64,000 nt of DNA from an uncultured Actinomycetes bacterium. GTDB taxonomy: Bacteria > Actinomycetota > Thermoleophilia > Solirubrobacterales > Solirubrobacteraceae. The DNA is taken from positions 1 to 64,000 of the forward strand of contig CALAQT010000035.1 of assembly GCA_937888775.1 (NCBI GenBank). Reading direction: 5' to 3'. Within the stretch, counting starts at the first letter, position 1; each line of letters opens with the position of its first letter. Positions 48,636 to 57,750 of this stretch are shown in pieces. The notes below the pieces were generated by a model that was not told where the DNA came from, ran no database searches, and saw only the letters and a list, made by a program, of their open reading frames with translations. The position numbers were made by a program, and so were the translations under genes.

Positions 48636-51101
48636 ATGACTGAGTTGAAATATCTCCGTTTCTTCGAGGAAATCGGCATCGGCGACGTCCCGTTGGTGGG
48701 CGGCAAGAACGCCTCGCTCGGCGAGATGTACCGGGAGCTCTCCGACGATGGTGTGCTCATTCCTAACGGCTTCGCGATCACGGCGGACGCCTACCGTTAT
48801 ATGCTCGACGCCGCGGGTGCATGGGAACCTCTGCGGAGCGCGCTGGGCGGTCTGGACGAGACCGATGTGGCCGATTTGGCGCGTCGTGCCAGGCGCGCCC
48901 GGGAGATCGTGTACGGCGCGGGCCTGCCTGAGGATCTCGTCGACGAGATCGTCGCCGGCTATGGGCGTCTTCAGGAGCAGTACGGTGAGGACGTCAGCCT
49001 CGCTGTACGTAGCTCGGCTACCGCGGAGGATCTGCCGACGGCGAGTTTTGCCGGCCAGCAGGAGTCATACCTCAATGTCCAGGGCACGGAAAACCTGCTC
49101 GACGCGTGCCGCCGATGCTTTGCGAGCCTGTTCACCGATCGCGCGATTCATTACCGCATCGATCAGGGGTTCGACCACTTCGCCATCGGATTGTCGATCG
49201 GGGTGATGAAGATGGTGCGGGCTGACATCTCCGCGTCAGGGGTGTTCTTCTCGCTCGACACCGAATCGGGATTCCCTGACGTGGTGTTCGTCACGGGCGC
49301 GTACGGGCTGGGCGAGAACGTCGTCCAAGGTGCCGTTGACCCGGATGAGTTCTATGTCCACAAGCCGACCTTCGCCGAGGGCCACCGTGCGGTCCTGCGC
49401 CGGTTGCTGGGCGATAAGGCGATCAAGATGGTGTTGGTCGAGGGAGGGAGCAAGCAGACGGTCCGCAACATCCCGACCCCCAAGGCCGACCGCGAGCGGT
49501 ACTGCATCAGTGACGAGGACGTCCTGGAGCTCGCCGACTACGCGATCAAGATCGAGCGCCATTACGGCCGGCCAATGGACATGGAGTGGGCCAAGGACGG
49601 GGCCGACGGCAAGATCTACGTCGTCCAGGCCCGGCCTGAGACGGTCGCGTCCCAGCGAAAGGCGACCACCCTGGAGAGCTACGTCCTCGGCGACGGCCGC
49701 GGCGAGGTTCTTGTGGAGGGCCGTGCGGTGGGCGAGAAGATCGCGTCGGGCAAGGCTCACCTGATTTCCGACGTTGCTCACCTGGGCGAGTTCAGGCCCG
49801 GCGAGGTGCTGGTCGCCGATACTACGACGCCGGACTGGGAGCCGGTGATGAAGACCGCCGCAGCGATCGTCACCAATCGTGGCGGGCGCACGTGTCACGC
49901 GGCGATCATCGCCCGCGAGCTCGGCGTGCCTGCGGTCGTCGGTACCGGAAACGGAACGACGTCCGTGCCCGGCGGCCAGCTGGTGACCGTGTCGTGCTCC
50001 GAGGGCGACACGGGGCGAATCTACAGCGGTGAGGTGCCGTTCCACGTCGAGCGCACCGAGGTGTCTGAGATCGCGCGCCCGAATACGAAGATCATGCTCA
50101 ACCTCGGCAACCCGGACCTAGCGTTCAAGACCTCGTTCCTGCCCAACGACGGCGTTGGGCTGGCGCGAATGGAGTTCATCATCAGTGAGTCGATCAAGGC
50201 CCATCCGCTTGCATTAGTGCACCCTGACCGAGTCAAGGACACCCAGGCGCGCGAGACGATCGACCAACTGACCCGCCTCTATCCCGACGGCGAGACATTC
50301 TTCGTCGAGCGTCTGTCGGAGGGGATCGGCACGATCGCCGCCGCTTTCTGGCCCAAGCCGGTCGTGGTGCGGATGTCGGACTTCAAGACCAACGAATATG
50401 CGAGTCTCCTGGGCGGCGCTGACTTCGAGCCGCACGAGGAGAATCCGATGATCGGTTTCCGCGGCGCCTCCCGCTACGCCCATCCGGCCTACGTGGAGGG
50501 CTTCACTCTGGAGTGCCGCGCGATGAAGCGCGTGCGCGAAGAGATGGGGTTCACCAACGTCATCCTGATGATCCCATTCGTGCGCCGGGTGCAAGAGGCC
50601 GAGAAGGTCATCGCCCAGATGGCGGAGTTCGGCCTGCGGCGCGGAGAGAACGGACTCAAGGTCTACGCGATGTGCGAGATCCCCAACAACGTCCTGCTGA
50701 TCGACCAGTTCGCCAACACGGTCGACGGCTTCTCGATCGGGTCAAACGATCTCACCCAGCTCACGCTGGGCGTCGATCGCGACTCGGAGATCGTTGCCTT
50801 TGACTACGACGAGCGCGACGAGGGCGTCAAGCAGATGATCCGTCTGGCGGTCGAGGGGTGCGCGCGCAACGGCATCCATTCGGGCCTGTGCGGACAGGCG
50901 CCCTCTGACTATCCCGACATGGCGGAGTACCTGGTGGAACTCGGGATCGACTCGATCAGCCTCAACCCGGACACCGTGATCAAGACGACCCAGAGCATTC
51001 TCGAGCTGGAGAGCCGCTTGGACAAGGCCAGCAACGGCGCCCGACAAGCAGTGAACGGCGGTGCTCGAGTTGCTGTGGCTCCCGCTACTGACCGTCGGTA
51101 G
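48636..51101 (+). CDS. ppsA: Phosphoenolpyruvate synthase
   Basis: 821 residues from ATG 48636, with AGAGAG upstream. It has the N-terminal ATP-binding domain (GDVPLVGGKNASLGEMYREL, LAVRSSATAEDLPTASFAGQ), the mobile domain with phospho-His421 in GGRTCHAAIIARELGVPAVV, and the C-terminal PEP domain (FSIGSNDLTQLTLGVDRDSE) with Cys752 in GLCGQAPSDYP. It makes PEP from pyruvate and ATP, the first step of gluconeogenesis from pyruvate or lactate. No regulatory PpsR gene is nearby. It leads an operon with a lipid acyltransferase and an acyl-CoA synthetase fusion. Confidence 0.97.
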   Translation: MTELKYLRFFEEIGIGDVPLVGGKNASLGEMYRELSDDGVLIPNGFAITADAYRYMLDAAGAWEPLRSALGGLDETDVADLARRARRAREIVYGAGLPEDLVDEIVAGYGRLQEQYGEDVSLAVRSSATAEDLPTASFAGQQESYLNVQGTENLLDACRRCFASLFTDRAIHYRIDQGFDHFAIGLSIGVMKMVRADISASGVFFSLDTESGFPDVVFVTGAYGLGENVVQGAVDPDEFYVHKPTFAEGHRAVLRRLLGDKAIKMVLVEGGSKQTVRNIPTPKADRERYCISDEDVLELADYAIKIERHYGRPMDMEWAKDGADGKIYVVQARPETVASQRKATTLESYVLGDGRGEVLVEGRAVGEKIASGKAHLISDVAHLGEFRPGEVLVADTTTPDWEPVMKTAAAIVTNRGGRTCHAAIIARELGVPAVVGTGNGTTSVPGGQLVTVSCSEGDTGRIYSGEVPFHVERTEVSEIARPNTKIMLNLGNPDLAFKTSFLPNDGVGLARMEFIISESIKAHPLALVHPDRVKDTQARETIDQLTRLYPDGETFFVERLSEGIGTIAAAFWPKPVVVRMSDFKTNEYASLLGGADFEPHEENPMIGFRGASRYAHPAYVEGFTLECRAMKRVREEMGFTNVILMIPFVRRVQEAEKVIAQMAEFGLRRGENGLKVYAMCEIPNNVLLIDQFANTVDGFSIGSNDLTQLTLGVDRDSEIVAFDYDERDEGVKQMIRLAVEGCARNGIHSGLCGQAPSDYPDMAEYLVELGIDSISLNPDTVIKTTQSILELESRLDKASNGARQAVNGGARVAVAPATDRR

Positions 51102-51996
51102 AAAGGCATCGCAGACGGCCGTTCAGCCGTCATTAGGTCATGCGCCCCGGCTGCCGGGCGGGCTTGCCGGGGCGCTCGCGCGCGGCGTGCAGCGGCGAAT
51201 CCCAGTCGCCGATCTCAGCGACCGCGACCCGGACTACATCCGTCGTTCGCTGCCGGGACTCTGGCTGTTGGCCTCCTATTACTTTCGGGCTGACACACGT
51301 GGTCTGCACCACATTCCCGAGCACGGCCCAGTGCTGCTGGTCGGAAACCATTCCGGGGGAAACGTGCCCGCTGACACGTTTGTCTTCACGCTCGCGTTCA
51401 GCGCTTACTTCGGCGCGGATCGGCCGTTTTACCAGCTCGCGCACAACCTCGTGATGGCGTGGCCCGGGCTCGGCTTTCTGCGCCGCTACGGGACGGTCGC
51501 AGCAACGCACGTGAACGCGGCGCGGGCGCTTGACGCCGGCGCGGCGGTGCTCGTTTACCCGGGCGGCGACTATGAGACGCATCGTCCATCGTGGGAGTCG
51601 AGTCGAGTCGACTTCGATCATCGTAAGGGGTTCATCGCGTTCGCGCTGGAACGCGATCTCCCGATCGTTCCGGTGGTGTCGATCGGTGGTCAGGAGACGG
51701 CCCTGTTTCTCTGGCGGGGGGAGCGGCTGGCGCGTGCACTGCGGCTCGATAAGACCTTTCACCTGCACGTGCTGCCAATCTCGCTGGCGTTGCCATGGGG
51801 GCTGAACATCGGTGATCTGCTCGGCCACATCCCGTTGCCGGCGAAGATCACGGTTCAGGTTCTCCCCCCGATTGACTTGTGCGAGCGCTTGGGCTCGCGC
51901 CCCAGCCTCGAGGACGCCTACGACCACGTAACCGAAGTGATGCAGCGAGCTCTGGCCGACCTGGCGGCAGAGCGCCAGCTTCCGATCGTCGGGTGA
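51061..51996 (+). CDS. Lysophospholipid acyltransferase (PlsC-like)
   Basis: Up to 311 residues from GTG 51061, overlapping ppsA by 41 bp; GTG 51187 is an alternative that would avoid the overlap. The acyltransferase marks are VLLVGNHSGGNVPADTFVF, where the His and a later Asp form the active pair (the spacing is that of the 'NHSGG..D' subgroup), and VLVYPGGDYETHRPSWES. It is likely membrane-bound through a hydrophobic stretch near the start (RSLPGLWLLASYYF). It esterifies a lysophospholipid or similar acceptor with acyl-CoA. It sits 2 bp before the acyl-CoA synthetase fusion. Confidence 0.85.
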   Translation: MLELLWLPLLTVGRKASQTAVQPSLGHAPRLPGGLAGALARGVQRRIPVADLSDRDPDYIRRSLPGLWLLASYYFRADTRGLHHIPEHGPVLLVGNHSGGNVPADTFVFTLAFSAYFGADRPFYQLAHNLVMAWPGLGFLRRYGTVAATHVNAARALDAGAAVLVYPGGDYETHRPSWESSRVDFDHRKGFIAFALERDLPIVPVVSIGGQETALFLWRGERLARALRLDKTFHLHVLPISLALPWGLNIGDLLGHIPLPAKITVQVLPPIDLCERLGSRPSLEDAYDHVTEVMQRALADLAAERQLPIVG

Positions 51997-51998
51997 CC

Positions 51999-54092
51999 AT
52001 GCGGGTCTCACACCAAATCACGATCGATGGGACTGCCCCGGCAGTATGGGAGCTGATCGGCGAGCCGTCGTTGTACCCGCGCTATCTGCGCGACATCACT
52101 CGGTGGGAGTTGGTCGCAGGCGGTGACGACCGTCACCCGCGCTACCGGATCGAGGTTCGCCTGGGCGCTGTGGAGCTGGGCTCGATCGTCGAGATCACCC
52201 ACGTTGCGGCGCCCCACGAGCTGCGCTGGGAGAGCGTGAGCGGCATCGAGCACCAGGGCCGGTGGCGCGTCACCGAGCACGACAACGGTCGCTGCAGGGT
52301 CGCGCTCGAGCTCAACTATCACGCGCCCGGAGGCGTGCTCGGCACAGTCGCCGAAGGCGTGGCGCTTCCGCTTCTGCGCCAGGGAGTGCAGGAGTCGCTC
52401 GCGCGCTTGAGGGCCGAGGTCGAGGGACGCACTCGTGCGCGGGGGTTAATGGCGAGGGTCGCGGGCTTTACGCGCGAGGCGATCTATGACGCCGAGGTGC
52501 TCGCAAAGACCGGGGTGCTGGCGCCGACGCGACCGGACCGGCTCGTGCGGGCGGCGTGGCAGCTGGCGCAGTGGGACGCCACGCTCGCTGCCGGCTGCGC
52601 GATCGCCGCGACCCTGCATCCAGATGATCGCGCGCTCGTGGACGAGCGGGGAGTATGGACGTTCGGCGAGGTCCACCGGCGCACCAACGCGCTCGCCCGC
52701 GGATTGCAGAAGGCGGGCGTCGCGCCCGGGGACCGCGTTGCGATCCTGTGTCGAAATCACGCCGGCTTCGCCGAGGGCCTGTTGGCGCTGTCCAAGCTCG
52801 GCGCAGACGCTTTGCTTCTCAATCCGGGTCTTGCACCACCACAGCTGCGTGAGCTGCTCCGCCGCGAGCGGCCAGCGGCCCTGATCCACGACGAAGAGTT
52901 CACAGACGCTGTCAAGCTCCGTGCGCTGGTCCGGTTCGTCGCCTGGCAGGATAATCCACGGGCGTCGGACGGGACGCTCGAGGCTCTGATCTCGGCCGGC
53001 GACCCAGGAGACCTGTCGCCGCCATCGCGACACGGCCGTCTGGTCATGATGACATCGGGCACGACGGGCGCACCGAAGGCGGCCGCGCGACACGAGTCCG
53101 ATCGTCTCGGGGTGCCGCTGGCGTTGCTCGATCGCATTCCCCTTCGCGCACGGCAGGTCACGCACGTCGCATCGCCGCTGTTCCATTCCTGGGGCTATCT
53201 GCAGTTCGGCTTGGGAATCGCGGTCTCCGCGACGCTCGTGCTCCGGCGCCACTTTGATGCCGAGGCGACGCTGGCGGCGGTGGCCCACCATCGCGTTGAC
53301 ACCCTAGCCGTCGTGCCGACGATGCTCGCGCGGATCCTGGAACTCGACCCAGCGGTTCGCCTCCGATATGAGACTTCGTCGCTGCGGATTGTGGGCGTGA
53401 GCGGGTCGGCCCTTCCGGGCGAACTCGCCACGCGCTTCATGGACGAGTTCGGAGATGTTCTCTATAACCTGTACGGGTCGACCGAAGCGTCGTGGGTGGC
53501 GATCGCGACCCCGGCGGATCTCCGTGCTGCGCCGGGAACGGTCGGACGCCCTCCGCACGGCACTCGTGTCGTGATCTATGACCAGCTGGGCCGTTCGCTG
53601 CCTGCCGGATCGCGGGGCCGGATCTTCGCGGGCAACGCGACCAGCTTCGACGGCTACACCGATGGTCGCGGCAAGGAGCGCATCGACGGCCTGCTGAGCA
53701 CCGGCGACATCGGCCACATCGACGACGCCGGGCGGCTGTTCATCGACGGACGCGAGGACGACATGATCGTCTCCGGTGGCGAGAACATCTTCCCTTCTGA
53801 GATAGAGGACGTGCTGGCGGCCCAGCCAGGCGTCGCCGAGGTCACGGTGATCGGTGTGGAGGACGAGCGCTTCGGCCAGCGACTGAAGGCATTCGTCGTG
53901 CCGGCCGTCGGCGCGATGGTCTCTGAGGGCGAGCTCAAGCAGCTGGTGCGCACGAAGCTCGCTCCATTCAAGGTTCCTCGCGAGATCGAGTTCGTCACCG
54001 ATCTGCCCCTAAACGAGGCGGGCAAAGTAGTGAAAGCGGATCTCGGCGTCAGCCGACGCGGAGAGGCCGGCCCCGCCGCCCCACGCGGCTGA
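51999..54092 (+). CDS. SRPBCC-acyl-CoA synthetase fusion
   Basis: 697 residues from ATG 51999, 2 bp after the acyltransferase stop. Residues 1-150 are an SRPBCC domain (SHQITIDGTAPAVWELIGEP, VTEHDNGRCRVALELNYHAP). Residues about 200-690 are an AMP-forming ligase: VMMTSGTTGAPKAAARHESD (P-loop), YNLYGSTEASWVAIATPADL, LLSTGDIGHIDDAGRLFIDG, REDDMIVSGGENIFPSEIED and the C-terminal lysine in LNEAGKVVKADL. It should activate a carboxylate (probably fatty or aromatic) to the CoA ester. The fused lipid-binding domain may hold or present the substrate. The domain order is unusual. Confidence 0.9.
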   Translation: MRVSHQITIDGTAPAVWELIGEPSLYPRYLRDITRWELVAGGDDRHPRYRIEVRLGAVELGSIVEITHVAAPHELRWESVSGIEHQGRWRVTEHDNGRCRVALELNYHAPGGVLGTVAEGVALPLLRQGVQESLARLRAEVEGRTRARGLMARVAGFTREAIYDAEVLAKTGVLAPTRPDRLVRAAWQLAQWDATLAAGCAIAATLHPDDRALVDERGVWTFGEVHRRTNALARGLQKAGVAPGDRVAILCRNHAGFAEGLLALSKLGADALLLNPGLAPPQLRELLRRERPAALIHDEEFTDAVKLRALVRFVAWQDNPRASDGTLEALISAGDPGDLSPPSRHGRLVMMTSGTTGAPKAAARHESDRLGVPLALLDRIPLRARQVTHVASPLFHSWGYLQFGLGIAVSATLVLRRHFDAEATLAAVAHHRVDTLAVVPTMLARILELDPAVRLRYETSSLRIVGVSGSALPGELATRFMDEFGDVLYNLYGSTEASWVAIATPADLRAAPGTVGRPPHGTRVVIYDQLGRSLPAGSRGRIFAGNATSFDGYTDGRGKERIDGLLSTGDIGHIDDAGRLFIDGREDDMIVSGGENIFPSEIEDVLAAQPGVAEVTVIGVEDERFGQRLKAFVVPAVGAMVSEGELKQLVRTKLAPFKVPREIEFVTDLPLNEAGKVVKADLGVSRRGEAGPAAPRG

Positions 54093-54116
54093 GCCGGCCC
54101 CATCCGTCAGGCGCGC

Positions 54117-54554
54117 TCAGGCGGCGGTCGGTGTGATCTTGACCGTCTCCTTACCCGCCTCCTTGGGGAGCGGAATCGTCACTTCAACGATGCCGTCGTG
54201 TGTCGTTGCCTTGATCTTCTTGGCATCGACCCCGCTGGGCAGCGTCATCGTGCGGTGGAAGGACCCATAGCGGCGCTCGCGCCGCACGTAATGCTTGTCC
54301 TTCTCTTCCTTGTGCTCCTCGTGCTCACCAGAGACCGTGAGGATGTCGTCCTCGACCTCGATCTTGACCTCCTCGGGCTTGATCCCGGGAATGTCGGCGC
54401 GCACGACCAGGCTGCCGTTCTCACGCACGACGTCAATCGCCGGCGTCCATGCGTGCAGGCGGCCGTCGGTTGGCTCGTCGAACATGCGATCAAAGACGGA
54501 TCGCAGCTCGCCGAGCTCCGCGAACGGACTCCAACGCGTCAGTGTTCCAGGCAT
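54117..54554 (-). CDS. hsp20: Hsp20/alpha-crystallin small heat-shock protein
   Basis: 145 residues, ATG 54554 after AAAGGAGGTG. N-terminus WSPFAELGELRSVFDRMFDE; alpha-crystallin domain VVRADIPGIKPEEVKIEVED, ILTVSGEHEEHKEEKDKHYV, RRERRYGSFHRTMTLPSGVD; C-terminal IKITPTAA-like tail with the I/V-x-I/T motif (VKITP). It holds unfolding proteins in large oligomers. It is convergent with the acyl-CoA synthetase fusion (24-bp gap). No HAIR or CIRCE site was evident upstream. Confidence 0.95.
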   Translation of the reverse strand: MPGTLTRWSPFAELGELRSVFDRMFDEPTDGRLHAWTPAIDVVRENGSLVVRADIPGIKPEEVKIEVEDDILTVSGEHEEHKEEKDKHYVRRERRYGSFHRTMTLPSGVDAKKIKATTHDGIVEVTIPLPKEAGKETVKITPTAA

Positions 54555-54669
54555 GACTCACCTCCTTTCTAGACCACTGGTGACCCAAGCACCGTAGCCC
54601 GGCAGGGTGCGCTGCGCATCGGGGTGCGACACGATCGAAACTCCGTAGTAGTTGCCGCAAACTCAGGCG

Positions 54670-54898
54670 AGTCCGACGAGCGCGACCGCCATGATCCCGC
54701 TCAGGAAGATCCCACGAACCCACCGAGCAGCGAAAGCCAGGCCAGCGAGAACAGGGCTCCTTCACTGATTCCGACCCGCCGGTAGGCGTACTCGATCGCG
54801 CCGAGGACGAACAGCGCCACCAGCAGCGCCGCGAGCAGCGCTAGCGCGCCGGCAAACACGGGCGCGAGTGGATGACGGTTATATGGGGTGCGTTTCAC
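54670..54898 (-). pseudogene. DUF1614-like membrane fragment
   Basis: ATG 54898 opens 65 residues: MKRTPYNRHPLAPVF, a hydrophobic helix, YAYRRVGISEGALFSLAWLS, LLGGFVG. The second half looks like the first conserved helix of DUF1614 proteins. A one-base shift near 54708 separates it from a short continuation, IFLSGIMAVALVGLA, that ends at 54668. Most of the family protein is missing. Confidence 0.45.
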
Positions 54899-55073
54899 GA
54901 GGCTGGTGGTTGGCGATCACGTCGGCATTGCCCTGAGTGTGGACCGTATAAGCCACGATGTGCACCCGGCGTGAGCGTCTTTACCGTGACTGCATGATCC
55001 CCGGTTGCTATGGCGCCGCAGCCGTCTCGGCTAGCCCGTCTCTGCCGGAGCGGATCAATTCGGACGCTTCGCG

Positions 55074-57590
55074 GTGAGTGAGCGCGCCAACTTCGTGGTC
55101 AACGGCGGGGCGCGGGAGGCGTTGCCCGCGCAGCGTTCGCTGCTCGAGGTGCTGCGCGACGACTGGCAGCTCACCGGCGCGAAGCCGGGCTGCGGCGAGG
55201 GCGCCTGCGGGGCTTGCACGGTCCTGCTGGACGGCGATCCGGTCCGGGCGTGCGTTACGCCCGCTGCGGCTGCGGCCGGCCGGTCGCTGACCACGATCGA
55301 AGGGCTTGCCATGGCCGGTGGGTTGCATCCGGTGCAGGAGGCGCTGCTGGCTGAGGGCGCGATCCAGTGTGGGTATTGCGCACCGGGGATGGTGCTGGCC
55401 GGCGCCGCGCTGCTCGCCGACAACTCCGACCCCGACGCGTCTGAGATCCGCTCGGCCCTCGCCGGCAACGTTTGCCGGTGCTGCGGCTACGCGCGGATCG
55501 AGCGGGCCATCAAGCGCGCGGCGAGGGCAACCCGGGAGGCTAGACCAAGCCCGGAGCCAGATCGTGCCGAGCCGTCGCGGATCGCGGCGTTCTGGGAGTT
55601 TCGGCCGCGGGCGCCCTGGGACCTGTTGGCAGTTGAGCAGCGAGAGTATTTCGAGCTCCTCGGCGACGGGCTGGTGGTGGTCCTAGCCCCTGGTCAGCGC
55701 CCACGGCCGCAAAGGGGGGCATTGTCGGTCGAGGGGGGTGGGGCGTGGCTCCACGTCGGCATCGACGGTGTGGTCACTGCGTTCACAGGCAAGGTCGATG
55801 TCGGTCAGGACAACCGAACCGCGCTATCGCTGATCGTCGCCGACGAGCTACGCGTGAGTACTGCTGCCGTGGGGCTGGCCATGGGTGACACCGATCTGTG
55901 TCCGTCTGATCCGGGCACGTTTGGCAGCCGTTCGCTTCCAGACGCCGGGGAGGATCTACGTGTCTGTGCGGCGTCCGCGCGGGAGTGGCTGGCGGCCAAT
56001 GGTCGCCCGGTAAGGGGCTCGTGTCAGATCGAGCACGCCTCCGTACTCGTGCCCCTGCTCGCACCGTCACATTGGCGTTACCGTGGACGCCCAGCCACTC
56101 GCGCCGGCGTTCGCGAGCTCGTCACCGGATCGCACCGCTTCCCGTCTGATCTCGCGCCTCCGGGGATGCTGCACGGACGCGTCCTGAGAGCCCCAGCCTA
56201 TGGTGCCACGCTGCGCTCGGTCGACACGGGCCCGGCCCGGGCGATCACCGGCGTCGTGGTGGTCCATGAGCAGGACTTGATCGCCCTAGCGGCGGCGGAT
56301 CTCCTCACCGCCGAGCGCGCGCTCCAGTCGATCGACGCGCATTGGACTCTCAGTCTGCAGCCCGGAGAACAAGATCTCGTCGAGCATCTGCGCTCGCACC
56401 CCGTCGACGTGCTGGGCTGGGGAGGCGCGGTCCACGATGAGGTGGGGGACGTGGAGCGCGCGCTGGCGGCCGCCGAGGTGCGCCTCGACGCGACCTACAG
56501 GACTGCACACATCGCCCATGTCTCGCTCGAGACGCGCGTCGCGCTGGCGGTTTGGGAGGACGGGCGGTTGACCGTGTGGACCGGGACCCAGCAGCCGTTC
56601 TACGTTCGCTACGAGCTCGCCGTGGCGCTCGGGGTCTCCGAGGAGCAGGTGCGGGTGATAGTGCCCGACACCGGCGGCGGCTTTGGCTCCAAGCACACCG
56701 AGGACGTGGCAATCGCCGCCGCGAAGCTCGCGCGGGTGGCTGGAGCGCCGGTGAAGATGGCCCTCACCCGCGAGGAGGAGTTTCGCTTCAGCTACGTGCG
56801 TCCGGCGGCGGTGATCGATGTGCGCGCAGGCGCTCGCAAGGACGGCACGCTCACCGCTTGGGACTTTCACAACCTCAATTCCGGGGCCGCCGGCCTCCAG
56901 CCTCCCTATGAGGTCGCCAATCAGCGCAACTCCTTTCAGCCCGCGGACTCGCCCTTGCCGCAGGGTCCCTACCGCGCGCTGGCGGCTACCGCCAATCAGT
57001 TTGCGCGCGAGTCCCAGATCGACGAGCTCGCGCACGCGCTAGGCCTCGATCCGCTTGGGGTGCGTCTGCAGAACCTCACGGACAAGCGACTCGCCGCCGT
57101 GTTGCTGGCCGCGGCGGACAGAGCCGGATGGACCGAACAGCGCCAGGACGCTGGCGACGGCATCGGCGTCGGGATCGCCGGCGGTGTGGAAAAGGGCGGT
57201 CGGATAGCGACCTGTGTGCAGGTTCGCGTCGAGGACGGCGAGCTGGAGGTCTTGAGGATCGTGAGCGCGTACGAGTGCGGCGCGATCGTCAACCCTGACA
57301 ACGTCCGCAGCCAAATCGAAAGCGCGACCGTGATGGGGCTTGGAGGGGCGCTGTTCGAAGCCGTCCACTTCGACGCCGGTCGGATCATCAACGCGTCGAT
57401 GCGCTCTTACCGCGTGCCGCGCTTCAGCGATGTGCCGCCCATCGACGTTGTGCTGCTCGACCGTCCGGAGATCCCCTCCGCCGGCGCCGGCGAGACGCCG
57501 ATCGTCGCCGTCGCCCCTGCGCTGGCCAACGCGATCTTCGCCGCCGCGGGATCCGGCTTCGTTCGCTACCGCTGCTGGGCGGTGTGCTGA
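55074..57590 (+). CDS. One-chain molybdenum hydroxylase (2Fe-2S plus MoCo subunits)
   Basis: 838 residues from GTG 55074. Residues 1-165 are the small iron-sulphur subunit: Cys40, 45, 48, 60 (PGCGEGACGACTV) for the plant-type cluster and Cys99, 102, 134, 136 (CGYCAPGM, CRCCGY) for the second. Residues about 170-838 are the isoquinoline-oxidoreductase-beta-like large subunit (GGGFGSKHTEDVAIAAAKLA; GAGETPIV with the catalytic Glu). Aldehydes or N-heterocycles are usual substrates, with electrons passed to a cytochrome. The two subunits are normally separate genes, and no FAD subunit is present. No Mo-cofactor insertion gene is nearby. Confidence 0.88.
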   Translation: MSERANFVVNGGAREALPAQRSLLEVLRDDWQLTGAKPGCGEGACGACTVLLDGDPVRACVTPAAAAAGRSLTTIEGLAMAGGLHPVQEALLAEGAIQCGYCAPGMVLAGAALLADNSDPDASEIRSALAGNVCRCCGYARIERAIKRAARATREARPSPEPDRAEPSRIAAFWEFRPRAPWDLLAVEQREYFELLGDGLVVVLAPGQRPRPQRGALSVEGGGAWLHVGIDGVVTAFTGKVDVGQDNRTALSLIVADELRVSTAAVGLAMGDTDLCPSDPGTFGSRSLPDAGEDLRVCAASAREWLAANGRPVRGSCQIEHASVLVPLLAPSHWRYRGRPATRAGVRELVTGSHRFPSDLAPPGMLHGRVLRAPAYGATLRSVDTGPARAITGVVVVHEQDLIALAAADLLTAERALQSIDAHWTLSLQPGEQDLVEHLRSHPVDVLGWGGAVHDEVGDVERALAAAEVRLDATYRTAHIAHVSLETRVALAVWEDGRLTVWTGTQQPFYVRYELAVALGVSEEQVRVIVPDTGGGFGSKHTEDVAIAAAKLARVAGAPVKMALTREEEFRFSYVRPAAVIDVRAGARKDGTLTAWDFHNLNSGAAGLQPPYEVANQRNSFQPADSPLPQGPYRALAATANQFARESQIDELAHALGLDPLGVRLQNLTDKRLAAVLLAAADRAGWTEQRQDAGDGIGVGIAGGVEKGGRIATCVQVRVEDGELEVLRIVSAYECGAIVNPDNVRSQIESATVMGLGGALFEAVHFDAGRIINASMRSYRVPRFSDVPPIDVVLLDRPEIPSAGAGETPIVAVAPALANAIFAAAGSGFVRYRCWAVC

Positions 57591-57731
57591 CGATGCGCTA
57601 ACGGCAAACGCCCTCTACGCACGGAGTCTAACGATAGCTACATGTCCGAGCTGCTCGTTGCTCCTGATGGCACAGACAACGGCTTCCAGGTCGCTCGCCT
57701 TCACGCTTGAGCCGTGCGTCGTCGCAGCGAA

Positions 57732-57750
57732 CGGCTACGGCCGGTAGCCG
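57732..57750. terminator. Hairpin at the end of the histidine kinase gene
   Basis: CGGCTAC-GGCCG-GTAGCCG, a 7-bp perfect stem with a 5-bp loop that covers the kinase stop codon. No T run. It lies between two convergent genes and may terminate both. Confidence 0.5.
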
